DNA of 15,699 nucleotides from TMED23 sp964643045 (GCA_964643045.1 CAZXSC010000061.1:1-15699); one strand, 5' to 3'. Positions 1 through 8,000 are shown, counted from the first letter of the stretch. Notes: generated by a model not told the origin, from the letters alone. A program made the numbers and translations.

Positions 1-1725
1 TTGTATCAAACCGAAAATCAACAAACCAAATTTGGGCAATGGGGTATCGATTTTGTTCTCATTTTTCTGGTTGTCCTATCGATCGTTTGGTTTTCTTCCG
101 TTTATGATGAACTTGAAAGTGGGCTCTATAGTTTTTTGCCGGATGATCTTTTTGTTGGATGCGGGGGATTGCTTGTCGTTCTTGAGATGACGCGGCGCTG
201 CTATGGTTGGCCTCTGGCATTGTTTGCCTTTCTTACGATCATCTATGCTTTATTTGGAGCTGATCTTCCCTGGATTTTTGCTCATGGAGGTTATGACCTT
301 GAATCGGTGCTGCGGACAGTTTGGTACAGCTTCGATGGTGTTTTCGGCTTTATTGTTATTATTGTTTTATCACTTATTTTTATATTCATCATCTTTGGTG
401 CAATGCTGGAGGCGACAGGGGCAGGCAGTACCCTCTTAAAAATAGCCATTAGCCTTACGGGCCCGTTGAGAGGAGGGCCGGCTCATGCTGCAATCGCGGC
501 TAGTGGATTTTTTGGCACGATCTCCGGTGCGGTCACAGCAAATGTGGTCGGGACGGGTGTTTTTACGATACCAATGATTAAAGCACGCGGTTTTAGGAAT
601 TCCTTTGCTGGCGGGGTCGAAGCGGCAGCCTCTTCAGGAGGACAATTCATGCCACCAGTTATGGGCGCAGTCGCTTTTGTCATGGCTGATTTTACGGGTA
701 TTGCCTATGTTATTATCATAGCGGCCGCTTTGATGCCGGCTTTATTCTATTATGGGGGCTTATTTATTGCGGTTTGGGTTGAAGCGGCGCGACTGGGAAT
801 TACTTCGATACCAAAAGAAGAGCGAGAGGTTTTGACACGGGAGGATTGGATCAAATCTCTTATGTTTTTTGTTCCTGTAATTGTTATCATTGGCGTTCTT
901 GTTACCGGTCGCTCGCCGGCATCAGCTGGCCTTTGGGCAACCGTGGCGGGCGTCGTCATGGGATTTATCAATCCTATTGTTCGCAAAAGACCCCAGATAT
1001 TTATCGATGCGCTGGCCAAGGGTGGTGAACAATGTGCTCGTATTATGGTGGCTGTCGCCGCTATAGGTATTATCGTGGGTGTTATGAATCTGACGGGTCT
1101 CGGTATACGTTTTTCTAACATGGTTTTAGCCTTTGCCGGTACTAATTTATTTTTTGCTTTGGTATTGATGGCTCTTGCCAGTCTCGTGCTGGGCATGGGG
1201 CTTCCGACAATACCGGCCTATGTGATTATCGTAATTATTATGGGGGGAGCGATTGAAAAACTAGGTGTTCCAAAAATGCTAGTCCATCTCTTTGTGGTCT
1301 ATTTTGGCGTATTGTCGGCCATTACGCCACCTGTTGCTATTGCCGCTTATGCGGCCGCGCCGATTGCCAATTCGAACCCCATGAATACAGCGATGCAGGC
1401 ACTCAAGCTCTCATCTGTTGGATTTATGATCCCCTTCGTTCTTATTTATAACCCTTCTTTATCACTGGTTTATAACTTTGAGGTTATTGCTTTTGTATCG
1501 GTTGTAATCAGGCTTGCCTTGGCTATTTGGTTGGTGACGACGGCATTGGGTGGTGTAGACCGCGCACCTCTGCCGATTTATTCTAGGATTTTACGTATAG
1601 CGCTTGGAGTTGTAATTTTGCTCACTTATATTGAGGTTCAGATAGCTGGTTTTATTGCTTCGCTTATTCTGCTTTATGTGGACGCCAAGCGGGCAAAGTC
1701 AACAATACCTAGCACGCCAACTTGA
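1..1725 (+). CDS. TRAP transporter fused permease (4TM/12TM, TAXI-associated), probably 5'-partial
   Basis: Inner-membrane permease of a tripartite ATP-independent periplasmic (TRAP) transporter, taking solute from the binding protein encoded next door by ion-coupled symport. The 574 visible residues are almost wholly hydrophobic. Residues 1-90 match the DctQ-like part, with the family signature LEMTRR at 61-66. The DctM-like part follows, with paired signatures GFFGTISGAVTANVVGTG at 169-186, SSGGQFMPPVMGA at 211-223, LGMGLPTIPAYV near 396-408 and ITPPVAIAAYAAAP near 441-454. These are hallmarks of the fused TRAP 4TM/12TM family. Family members usually carry some 60-90 extra N-terminal residues with another membrane segment. 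Here the frame is already open at base 1 on a TTG and no ribosome site is visible, so the true start is probably upstream of the window. The gene lies 98 bp before the binding-protein gene on the same strand, so the two should be one transport system. Substrate unknown. Confidence 0.93.
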   Translation: MYQTENQQTKFGQWGIDFVLIFLVVLSIVWFSSVYDELESGLYSFLPDDLFVGCGGLLVVLEMTRRCYGWPLALFAFLTIIYALFGADLPWIFAHGGYDLESVLRTVWYSFDGVFGFIVIIVLSLIFIFIIFGAMLEATGAGSTLLKIAISLTGPLRGGPAHAAIAASGFFGTISGAVTANVVGTGVFTIPMIKARGFRNSFAGGVEAAASSGGQFMPPVMGAVAFVMADFTGIAYVIIIAAALMPALFYYGGLFIAVWVEAARLGITSIPKEEREVLTREDWIKSLMFFVPVIVIIGVLVTGRSPASAGLWATVAGVVMGFINPIVRKRPQIFIDALAKGGEQCARIMVAVAAIGIIVGVMNLTGLGIRFSNMVLAFAGTNLFFALVLMALASLVLGMGLPTIPAYVIIVIIMGGAIEKLGVPKMLVHLFVVYFGVLSAITPPVAIAAYAAAPIANSNPMNTAMQALKLSSVGFMIPFVLIYNPSLSLVYNFEVIAFVSVVIRLALAIWLVTTALGGVDRAPLPIYSRILRIALGVVILLTYIEVQIAGFIASLILLYVDAKRAKSTIPSTPT

Positions 1726-1812
1726 TTTGATTTGTTTTAAAGTATTATTTATGTTTAATTCACCTTGCTATTTAAAATTTATTCATCCGTATCACACTGA
1801 TTAGAAACCAAC

Positions 1813-1819
1813 GGGAGGA
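1813..1819 (+). promoter_or_regulatory. Shine-Dalgarno site deciding a GTG start
   Basis: GGGAGGA lies 4 bases before the GTG at 1824. It is the reason for choosing that non-ATG start, which also gives a complete signal peptide. Confidence 0.75.
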
Positions 1820-1823
1820 CATT

Positions 1824-2843
1824 GTGATTTTACCTGAAATAAGAACAAAGCTTTTTGCTGCCGCGGCTGTAGCGATGATGTGTATCGGCACAGCGCAAGC
1901 AAAAGATTTTTACAAGATGTCGACCATCAGTCTGCCGACACCGTTTGCAATTAACACTACTTTTGCCAAAATTGTACAAAAATACAACAAAGGCATCGAG
2001 ATTCAGGTTAACGCGACAGGCGCCGCGCCGCGTCATGCCCTGGATGCGGCTAATGGTAAGACAGACCTGTTTTTTGGAGCACCTTCGTTGATGTGGCTAA
2101 TGAACAAGGGTGTCGCCATGTTCAAGAAGGTCAAGAAGGCTCCCGAGCTCGCAAAAAATCTTCGTTTGATTTTTAACTATCGAATTGGAACCTATAACTT
2201 CGGCGTTTATGGTGATTCTGGCATAAAAACGCTGTTTGATATTAAGGGTAAACGCGTATTTATTGGCCCGCCAACCGGAGTGCAAAAGGTCGTATCAGCT
2301 CAATTTATTGAGGCTGTGACGGGTTATAAAATGAATAAAGATTATACACCTGTAAAACTTGGTTTTTCCCCGGCCATGCAGGCATTCCAGGACAGGCAAA
2401 TAGCTATGATAGTGGCTACTTCGAACCATCCGGCCTCTTTTTTCTCGCAAGTAGCTTTGACCAGTAAAATTCGCTTCTTGGGTATCGAAGATCCAAAGTC
2501 TTGGGATGCACCTTCGATGAAAAAAATGTTTAGGGTTCCAGGTAAAGAGCGAACTACATTTGCGCCGGATATTTACGGAAAAAATCAGGTCAATGAGAAG
2601 CCTATACACACGGTTGCTGCTTATACTGGATTATATACTCGGAAGGGCATTCCAGAGGATGTTATCTATAAAATGACTAAAACATTTTGGGAGCATATTG
2701 ATGAAATGTGGTCTGTGACTAGTTGGGCTAAGGGCGCCCTAAATAAGAAAAATATATTTGCACAGAATAATACAAAATTGCATCGCGGTGCACTTAAGTA
2801 TTATAAGGAAATAGGACTAAAAATACCGGCTAGTGCGAAGTAA
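1824..2843 (+). CDS. TAXI-family TRAP transporter solute-binding protein
   Basis: Periplasmic solute receptor that delivers ligand to the fused TRAP permease just upstream. The 339-residue product begins with a Sec signal peptide: basic IRTK, a hydrophobic AAAAVAMMCIG stretch, and a TAQA cleavage motif at 23-26, so the mature protein likely starts at Lys27. The mature part has the TAXI layout: an N-terminal strand followed by LPTPFAINTTFAKIV, a segment NGKTDLFFGAPSLMWLMNKG near 73-92, and the domain-crossing DIKGKRVFIGPPTGVQ near 140-155, where family members read G.RV..G..GSG. The classical SGS-type ligand loop is replaced here by PTG. The start is GTG with a strong ribosome site. The receptor gene follows the permease, whereas in many TAXI operons it comes first. 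An intrinsic terminator lies 18 bp after the stop. Ligands of TAXI receptors are mostly unknown and nothing here fixes the substrate; the neighbouring catabolic genes suggest an organic acid. Confidence 0.9.
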   Translation: MILPEIRTKLFAAAAVAMMCIGTAQAKDFYKMSTISLPTPFAINTTFAKIVQKYNKGIEIQVNATGAAPRHALDAANGKTDLFFGAPSLMWLMNKGVAMFKKVKKAPELAKNLRLIFNYRIGTYNFGVYGDSGIKTLFDIKGKRVFIGPPTGVQKVVSAQFIEAVTGYKMNKDYTPVKLGFSPAMQAFQDRQIAMIVATSNHPASFFSQVALTSKIRFLGIEDPKSWDAPSMKKMFRVPGKERTTFAPDIYGKNQVNEKPIHTVAAYTGLYTRKGIPEDVIYKMTKTFWEHIDEMWSVTSWAKGALNKKNIFAQNNTKLHRGALKYYKEIGLKIPASAK

Positions 2844-2861
2844 CTCTATAAATTCGTCGAG

Positions 2862-2891
2862 AAACCCGCCCATGTCTTGGGCGGGTTTTTT
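2862..2891 (+). terminator. Rho-independent terminator after the TRAP genes
   Basis: A perfect 10-bp stem AAACCCGCCC / GGGCGGGTTT (2862-2871 with 2879-2888) encloses a 7-base loop and runs into six T (2886-2891). It ends plus-strand transcription of the TRAP genes. The last two T also form part of the stop codon of the convergent acyl-CoA ligase gene (2890-2892). Read on the minus strand the hairpin is followed by TTTCTC, a much weaker U tract, so efficient two-way termination is less certain. Confidence 0.92.
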
Positions 2892-4407
2892 ATACCATTT
2901 CTCGAAGCTGTGTTTTTAATACTTTGCCATAATTATTCTTGGGTAGTTCGTTGAGAAATCGATACTCTTTCGGTCGCTTGAAGCGTGCTATGTTGGCAAT
3001 ACAGAGCTCATCCAACTCGATTTCTGTTACGATGGTATCATCCTTGCAGACGACGAAGGCAATTACATCTTCTCCCCATTCGGGATTAGGTCTTCCTATT
3101 ATCGATACTTCAGCAACATTAGTGTGTTTTAAAAGAATTTCTTCAACTTCTCGGGGGTAAATATTGGATCCGCCGGAGATTATGACATCCTTTGAACGAT
3201 CCTTTAGAGTGAGAAAACCCTCCTCATCAATTTCACCCATATCACCCGTGTGGAGCCAGCCGCCGCGTAACGTCTGCAGGGTCGCTTCATCATTTTGCCA
3301 ATAGCCGATCATCACAACATCACCACGAACGCAAACCTCGCCGACCTCGCCGTTCGTCAGGACTTCATCCTTTTCGTTGACGACGCGAATTTCTAAGTCA
3401 CTTCTCGCAGTTCCTACAGATCCAAGTTTATGAATATAGCGTGGATCATTGTTAGCGGTGTGAGTTTCTCGGGAGAGGGCGGTTATCGTCATCGGAGATT
3501 CACCTTGTCCGTATATTTGGACAAGCTTGGAACCCAAGATCTCCAAGGCACGTTGGCAGTCGTCAACATACATTGGCCCGCCGCCATAAATAATAGTTTT
3601 GAGATTACGGGTATCGCCTTCAGCTATTTTCTTAGAATTAATTAAACGGGTAACCATTGTTGGGGCGAAGAAGGCATTCACATTCTTGTGTTTAATCAAT
3701 AAATCTGCGATCTCATCGACATCAAAGCCTCCGCTAGGTGGAATAATTTGGAAGGCGCCCTTTGCAACATATGGCAGTATATAAAGTCCGGATCCGTGGG
3801 ACATAGGAGCCGCGTGCAGGAGACTGTCGTGTTCGTCAACGGGAACAACATCGCCAAAGTAGCTGATTGTCATCATTAGAAGGTTTCGGTGGGTTAACAT
3901 TGCGCCTTTTGGCCGTCCAGTTGTTCCACTGGTATAAAAAAGCCAGGCAATATCGTCGGGCTTCGTTTCTGCCATTTTGATTTCTTCAAATTTTTGTAAT
4001 TTGCCATATTCGGCACTATCGGTATTCAAGATGGTAAGCTCGGCATTCTCCTTGCTTGCTTCCTGGATACTCTTTTCAAGGTCGGATGTTACAAAACACA
4101 TCCTTGCTCTGGAATTCTCCAATATAAATTTAAATTCGCGTGGGTGTAGTTTAGCATTCATTGGAACAGCAATAAGACCAGCATGCCATGCCGCAAATAA
4201 AACAATACTGTAATTGGTGCAGTTCTTCATCGCAATACCCACGCGTTCACCTGGTTTCAGGCCTAATGTATGGATCATTGCCCATGCCAAACGACGCACA
4301 TTCGTTCCAAACTGTTCGTAGGTATGGACTGTTTGGGTGCCGCAGGCGATGGCAGGGCGACTTGCCCAGGTGACACTCGATTTTGTTAGAAAACTAGCAA
4401 TATTCAT
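2890..4407 (-). CDS. AMP-forming acyl-CoA ligase (ANL superfamily)
   Basis: Activates a carboxylic acid to its CoA thioester through an acyl-adenylate, in the cytoplasm. The 505-residue protein is full length and shows the family core motifs in order: phosphate-binding loop FYTSGTTGRPKGAM at 157-170, YGGGPMY at 274-280, adenine/A5 motif YGQGESPMT at 299-307, TGD with ribose-binding Asp389 at 387-389, hinge DRSKDVI at 403-409 followed by SGGSNIYPREVEE at 411-423, and the C-terminal catalytic lysine in NNYGK (Lys495). All key residues are present, so it should be active. It is the last gene of a minus-strand operon with the cupin (18-bp gap) and FAH genes upstream. The start ATG has no strong Shine-Dalgarno site. 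The YGQGES form of A5 is common among ligases for medium/long-chain or aryl acids, but the substrate cannot be read from the sequence. Context suggests an acid from the local catabolic pathway. Confidence 0.92.
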   Translation of the reverse strand: MNIASFLTKSSVTWASRPAIACGTQTVHTYEQFGTNVRRLAWAMIHTLGLKPGERVGIAMKNCTNYSIVLFAAWHAGLIAVPMNAKLHPREFKFILENSRARMCFVTSDLEKSIQEASKENAELTILNTDSAEYGKLQKFEEIKMAETKPDDIAWLFYTSGTTGRPKGAMLTHRNLLMMTISYFGDVVPVDEHDSLLHAAPMSHGSGLYILPYVAKGAFQIIPPSGGFDVDEIADLLIKHKNVNAFFAPTMVTRLINSKKIAEGDTRNLKTIIYGGGPMYVDDCQRALEILGSKLVQIYGQGESPMTITALSRETHTANNDPRYIHKLGSVGTARSDLEIRVVNEKDEVLTNGEVGEVCVRGDVVMIGYWQNDEATLQTLRGGWLHTGDMGEIDEEGFLTLKDRSKDVIISGGSNIYPREVEEILLKHTNVAEVSIIGRPNPEWGEDVIAFVVCKDDTIVTEIELDELCIANIARFKRPKEYRFLNELPKNNYGKVLKTQLREMV

Positions 4408-4425
4408 TGTTTCATCAGCATGCTG

Positions 4426-4959
4426 TTAGACCGGGTTCGCATCAACCAAAATAGCTGCCAAGATACATGGTTCATCTGTACGTACGCTCCAGGAATGGTT
4501 AGTTCCACGTTGAACCATTACGTCACCCTGCCTAAGACATGTCTCTACACCATTGTCGAGTATTGCCCAGATTTCACCTTTGAGAATGATAAGATAGTCA
4601 ACGGTCGAAGTCTTATGCATCATGGCGTCATCGGAATTGTCATCGGTCGCGTGATCTGCGCCAATGGAGCTAAAGGCGTCCTTGGCGTCGGCACTATCTC
4701 GCCAAGCTGAATCTGGTGGGAATTCAACGATTCTGAATATTGTGCCGTGTGCAGGTGGTTCCAAAACAATAGGGCGGTCAGCGGTATCCGTGCTGCCACT
4801 GTTATCGGCAGGTGAAGATTGTGTGACCCACAGATCGGTCAACGCCAATCCTGGCATGGATTCCATTTCTTTTACGCTGGGTGCTGGTCCGTCTTCCATG
4901 AAAATAGAGTTTCCGTTATCATCGTGGCTGGTAACTACTCTTCGAACTTGTTCTACCAT
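4426..4959 (-). CDS. Small single-domain cupin protein
   Basis: A 177-residue cupin (conserved beta-barrel). The barrel fills the C-terminal third. A motif-1 equivalent begins at His115 (MMHKTSTVDYLIILKGE, 113-129), and motif 2 is GDVMVQRGTNHSW at 145-157 with candidate metal ligand His155. Motif 1 does not have the canonical HxH; one histidine is replaced, so metal binding and catalysis are uncertain. An N-terminal extension of about 100 residues and an acidic linker (GADHATDDNSDDA, 100-112) precede the barrel. Translation has an excellent AAGGAG site, and the start is only 14 bp after the FAH stop codon, so the pair is almost certainly co-transcribed. Cupins of this form often sit beside FAH-family hydrolases in catabolic clusters and may be isomerases, decarboxylases or dioxygenases. 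The exact role here is not known. Confidence 0.85.
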   Translation of the reverse strand: MVEQVRRVVTSHDDNGNSIFMEDGPAPSVKEMESMPGLALTDLWVTQSSPADNSGSTDTADRPIVLEPPAHGTIFRIVEFPPDSAWRDSADAKDAFSSIGADHATDDNSDDAMMHKTSTVDYLIILKGEIWAILDNGVETCLRQGDVMVQRGTNHSWSVRTDEPCILAAILVDANPV

Positions 4960-4973
4960 GCGGGGTCTCCTTT

Positions 4974-5960
4974 TTACTGTTCCTTGATAATTTTATTTCG
5001 TAATGTTCCGATGCCCTCGACTTCCAATTCTATAATATCCCCGGGCTTAAGATATCGTTCAAGCTCCAAGCCAGATCCTCCACCGACGGTTCCTGAGCCA
5101 AAAAATTCACCGGGATAGAGCGTTTCCGATTTAGATATATAGGAGATCAAATCATCAAATTTCCAATTCATGGAACTGCTTGATCCTCTTGACCATTCTT
5201 CGCCATTAACACGGGCGATCATAGTTAGATCATATGGATTAATTTCATCAGCGGTTACAATACAGGGTCCAATGACGTTTCCCGTATCGAAATCCTTTCC
5301 CTTGGCAGGCCCGAGGCCACCTTGCATTTCTGTGGCCTGAGTATCGCGAGCGCTGATATCATTAAAAATTGAATAACCAAAAATATAATCCATAGCATTT
5401 TCAGGCAAAATGTCCCGGCCAGATTTTCCGATAAAGAAGCCAAACTCTAATTCGAAATCCATCACACTCGCATAAGGAGGCCAAACAATATCTTGGTCGG
5501 TTCCAATGACGGAAAATCGATTTGGTTTATAATAAATGGGCTGTTGATACCAAACTTCCGGAATACGAAAGAGACCTTGTTCTTCGTATCGAACCAGGGC
5601 GGCTTCCGGGTCAGCCTCTTTTGAAGCTTTAATCTTACGCAGTACTTCATAAGCTTGAATTAAATGTTGTTCAAAGCAGAGACAGTCGCGAATTTGAGGC
5701 GGCTGGGGAACTGGGCTGCACAAGGTTACCGATGCGGTATCGACGAAAGCTTCTGAATGGGGATTACTTAGCTCCGAACAAACATCCGCGAGCGATTCTT
5801 CTCCACCTTCTATAATGCCTAATATGGACGAAAATGAGGAATTGATTCGACGTCCATTCTTCTGATTCGAAGATTGTAAATCTACAATTTTTTTCTCGTC
5901 CGCGACCAACACTCCAGGTCGTTCTTTTTTATTGCTGTCTAAGAAAGTTACAAGTTTCAT
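4974..5960 (-). CDS. Fumarylacetoacetate hydrolase (FAH) family protein
   Basis: Cytoplasmic enzyme of the FAH superfamily, which hydrolyses, hydrates or decarboxylates ring-cleavage products and other 2-oxo or diketo acids. From the chosen start the product has 328 residues. A variable N-terminal domain (MKLVTFLD..., to about 85) precedes the FAH fold. Metal-site residues are visible: Glu170 and Glu172 in DFELEFGFFIGK, Asp201 in FNDISARD, and a lysine in GPAKGKDFDTGN near 217-228. GSGTVGGGSGLELERYLKPGD near the C terminus is the family's end motif. The frame can be extended to a TTG at 6011 or an ATG at 5996, but MKLVTF at 5960 is the usual start of this family and has GGAAG just upstream. 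It is the first gene of the FAH-cupin-ligase operon, divergent from the aldo/keto reductase. It may act after the extradiol dioxygenase at 7068-7988, but the substrate is not proven. Confidence 0.9.
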   Translation of the reverse strand: MKLVTFLDSNKKERPGVLVADEKKIVDLQSSNQKNGRRINSSFSSILGIIEGGEESLADVCSELSNPHSEAFVDTASVTLCSPVPQPPQIRDCLCFEQHLIQAYEVLRKIKASKEADPEAALVRYEEQGLFRIPEVWYQQPIYYKPNRFSVIGTDQDIVWPPYASVMDFELEFGFFIGKSGRDILPENAMDYIFGYSIFNDISARDTQATEMQGGLGPAKGKDFDTGNVIGPCIVTADEINPYDLTMIARVNGEEWSRGSSSSMNWKFDDLISYISKSETLYPGEFFGSGTVGGGSGLELERYLKPGDIIELEVEGIGTLRNKIIKEQ

Positions 5961-6023
5961 TGGCTTCCGATCAAGAAGTTGTTCTAATATAATCATAACA
6001 AAGTCCGGCAATTAGCCAATACC

Positions 6024-6052
6024 TTGAGGAATAAAGATGGCAAGGTTATGGT
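6024..6052 (+). promoter_or_regulatory. Possible sigma-70-type promoter for the aldo/keto reductase
   Basis: TTGAGG (6024-6029) and TATGGT (6047-6052) are separated by 17 bp and would start a leader of about 24 bases before the ATG at 6083. Both hexamers deviate from consensus. It lies in the divergent region with the FAH operon. Confidence 0.35.
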
Positions 6053-6082
6053 CCGGAAAACATAAAGAAAATGGGGAGTTAA

Positions 6083-7036
6083 ATGGAATTTACGACACTT
6101 GGACGTACCGGACTTAAGGTAAGTGTCGCTACCCTCGGTTGTGGGGGAGGGAGTGCGTTGGGAAGATCGAGTGGTAAAAGCGAGCCACACTCAATTAATG
6201 TTGTAAAAAAAGCTATCGATTTAGGAATTAATTCTTTTGATACCGCCAACGCCTATGGCACAGAATCAATTGTTGGAAAGGCAATTAAGGGTGTACCGCG
6301 TGATCAGGTTGTAATTTCCACAAAGCACCACGGAGCCTGGCAAGGAAAAATTTACTCGACGGCAGAGGTGATAGCAGGCTTGGAAAATTCGTTGCGTGCC
6401 CTAGATACAGACTTTGTAGATATCTTCCATTTGCATGGTATAACACCAAATTATTTTGAGCATGCGATGACGTTAGTCCCTCATTTGCTCAAAGAAAAAG
6501 AAAAAGGAAAATTTCGTTTTTTGGGCATCACGGAATCGGCACCTGCCGATCCAAAACAGCTTTCGCTTTCAAACGCCTTAGGTGCTGATTATTTTGATGT
6601 AATGATGTTTGCCTTTTCCCTCATGAACCATAATGCCAGAAAAGTGCTGCTGCCAGAAATGATTAAGCAGAATGTTGGCACAATGGCAATGTTCGTCGTT
6701 CGTAGCTTATTTTCTGTTCCCGGACGTCTGCAGCGTGATATTAAAGAACTTGTCGGTAACGGTCGATTACCAGAATGGTTTGCTGCGTCGGAAGATCCGC
6801 TTGGTTTTTTGGTAAGAGATGGTGCCGCTTCGAGCGTGATGGATGCCTGCTATCGATATGCTCGTCACGAGCAGGGTATTGATACCGTTCTATTAGGTAC
6901 AGGTAATCTGGAACATTTGGAAACCAACCTTGCATCGGTCCTCGGTCCTCCGTTACCGCAGGCAGACCTTCAAAAGATAGAAGATTATTTCGGTCATCTC
7001 GAAGGCGTGGGATTAGACCATCCTGGAAAGAGGTAA
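6083..7036 (+). CDS. Aldo/keto reductase
   Basis: NAD(P)(H)-dependent oxidoreductase with the AKR (beta/alpha)8 barrel, interconverting an aldehyde or ketone and an alcohol in the cytoplasm. It has 317 residues, a normal family length. The N-terminal signature LGRTGLKVSVATLGCG is present. The catalytic tetrad is complete: Asp53 and Tyr58 in FDTANAYG, Lys81 in VISTKHH, and His118 in DIFHLHG. The ligand-binding segment GKFRFLGITES near 147-157 and the late cofactor segment VLLGTGNLEHLETNL near 278-292 also fit. A GGGGAG site precedes the ATG by 4 bases. The gene is divergent from the FAH operon and converges on the extradiol dioxygenase with a 31-bp gap. It resembles the sugar/lactone dehydrogenase-like branch of AKRs, but substrate specificity cannot be assigned. 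Reduction of an aldehyde or keto intermediate of the local pathway is an inference. Confidence 0.92.
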   Translation: MEFTTLGRTGLKVSVATLGCGGGSALGRSSGKSEPHSINVVKKAIDLGINSFDTANAYGTESIVGKAIKGVPRDQVVISTKHHGAWQGKIYSTAEVIAGLENSLRALDTDFVDIFHLHGITPNYFEHAMTLVPHLLKEKEKGKFRFLGITESAPADPKQLSLSNALGADYFDVMMFAFSLMNHNARKVLLPEMIKQNVGTMAMFVVRSLFSVPGRLQRDIKELVGNGRLPEWFAASEDPLGFLVRDGAASSVMDACYRYARHEQGIDTVLLGTGNLEHLETNLASVLGPPLPQADLQKIEDYFGHLEGVGLDHPGKR

Positions 7037-7067
7037 AATTTGTAGTTGACCAACCTCATCACCGTAT

Positions 7068-7988
7068 TTAGGTGAGGCGCGTTTCAGCCCTGGCGCCCCA
7101 TTGTACATCTAAAGCGGTCGCGGCGGGTGTATAACCTGTTGGTACATCTTCATTAATTTGATCACCATCCGTCCAGTGCTCAAGCCTTAACCCAAGTGGA
7201 TCAAACCAATAATCAAAAATCTGAGAACCTAATATATGGCGTCCTATTCCCCAGGAATGTTTGTATCCTTGAGATTTCAGGTGGTCATGTCCCAGGTAAA
7301 TCGCATTTATATCTTCAACTTCAAAAGCAAGGTGGCCAAGGCTGGCTTTGGCAGCTGGAACAGTCAAAAGTGTATGATGGTCGACGAATTCTTTTCCTTT
7401 ATCTAACCGGTTAAAGGCAAAAACGGTCTTCCCGTTCTCGTCTTGACATTCATCTGAACTTATAAAACCAAAATTTCCCTTATAAAAAGCATCGGTTGCG
7501 TTAAAATTGGTAACATTTAGAACGATATGTCCAAGTCGCTTACATTGAATCGGTCCAGGTTGGAGTCTCACAGTTTGCCCTTTGCGCCTTACATCATCTC
7601 CACTATTGGTTTTAAAACTATTTTTTACAGAGATACGGTCCAGCAATTTTATTCCATGGACAATTTCGATTTCAAAACCATCTGGATCTTTCATCCAGAC
7701 ACGTTTTCCTCCACCAGGCTCAAGGATATCTTCGACGTCTGATGCTTCGGGGCTTTTAGATAAAATTTCTAAATCACGTTCACTGCCAGCATAAAGCGCG
7801 AAGCCTTTAAATTCTGGTTCGCCGATTTCGGTTATATGGACGTGATGCTGTTTGTCCGTTGCTCGCATGTAAAGTGCCGTATCTGTTCGCGCGGATCGTG
7901 CGAGGCCAAAATGCTCCAAAAATGTTTCCATTTCATCTAAATCCGGGGCCCGATATCTCGCGTACGCCAAGTCAGTGACTTTGATCAA
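7068..7988 (-). CDS. Type I extradiol ring-cleaving dioxygenase, two VOC domains (catechol 2,3-dioxygenase-like)
   Basis: Fe(II) (or Mn(II)) dioxygenase that would open a catecholic ring next to the two hydroxyls. The 306 residues form two vicinal-oxygen-chelate domains (about 3-115 and 150-280); only the C-terminal one carries the metal site. Visible ligands are His154 (KRLGHIVLNV), His219 (SLGHLAFEV) and Glu270 (LRLEHW). Second-sphere residues His204 (VDHHTLL), His251 (GIGRHILG) and Tyr260 (FDYWFDP) are also present. These fall within a few positions of the recalled XylE set 153/214/265 and 199/246/255, with nearly identical spacing, so the enzyme should be active. The start is a TTG with GGGAG 7 bases upstream. 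A longer frame to 8135 would add an unrelated hydrophobic stretch and was rejected. The nearest upstream minus-strand gene (YCII-like) is 365 bp away, so it probably has its own promoter. The true catechol substrate is unknown. Confidence 0.92.
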   Translation of the reverse strand: MIKVTDLAYARYRAPDLDEMETFLEHFGLARSARTDTALYMRATDKQHHVHITEIGEPEFKGFALYAGSERDLEILSKSPEASDVEDILEPGGGKRVWMKDPDGFEIEIVHGIKLLDRISVKNSFKTNSGDDVRRKGQTVRLQPGPIQCKRLGHIVLNVTNFNATDAFYKGNFGFISSDECQDENGKTVFAFNRLDKGKEFVDHHTLLTVPAAKASLGHLAFEVEDINAIYLGHDHLKSQGYKHSWGIGRHILGSQIFDYWFDPLGLRLEHWTDGDQINEDVPTGYTPAATALDVQWGARAETRLT

Positions 7989-7995
7989 TGGTTGT

Positions 7996-8000
7996 CTCCC
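7996..8000 (-). promoter_or_regulatory. Shine-Dalgarno site deciding the TTG start of the dioxygenase
   Basis: GGGAG on the minus strand lies 7 bases before the TTG at 7988. The resulting N terminus (MIKVTDLAYARYRAPDL) begins directly with the first VOC strand, as expected for the family. Confidence 0.75.

Noticed and set aside
750..1196. 148-codon minus-strand frame within the TRAP permease gene
   Set aside because: It is antisense to a strongly conserved membrane protein, has no family match I recognise and no ribosome site.
4664..4987. 107-codon plus-strand frame opposite the cupin gene
   Set aside because: It is antisense to the cupin gene, which has clear cupin motifs and a strong ribosome site.
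5961..6011. N-terminal extension of the FAH protein to 6011
   Set aside because: It would start on a TTG with no ribosome site. FAH family members begin MKLVTF-like, matching the ATG at 5960.
6003..6058. Direct repeat GTCCGGCA / GTCCGGAA in the FAH-AKR divergent region as an operator
   Set aside because: Only six exact bases at a 48-bp distance, with no symmetry; too short to separate from chance.
7051..7077. Bulged hairpin CCTCATCACC / GGTGAGG between the aldo/keto reductase and the dioxygenase as a terminator
   Set aside because: The stem needs a 3-base bulge and there is no T run on either strand. The dioxygenase stop codon lies in its loop.
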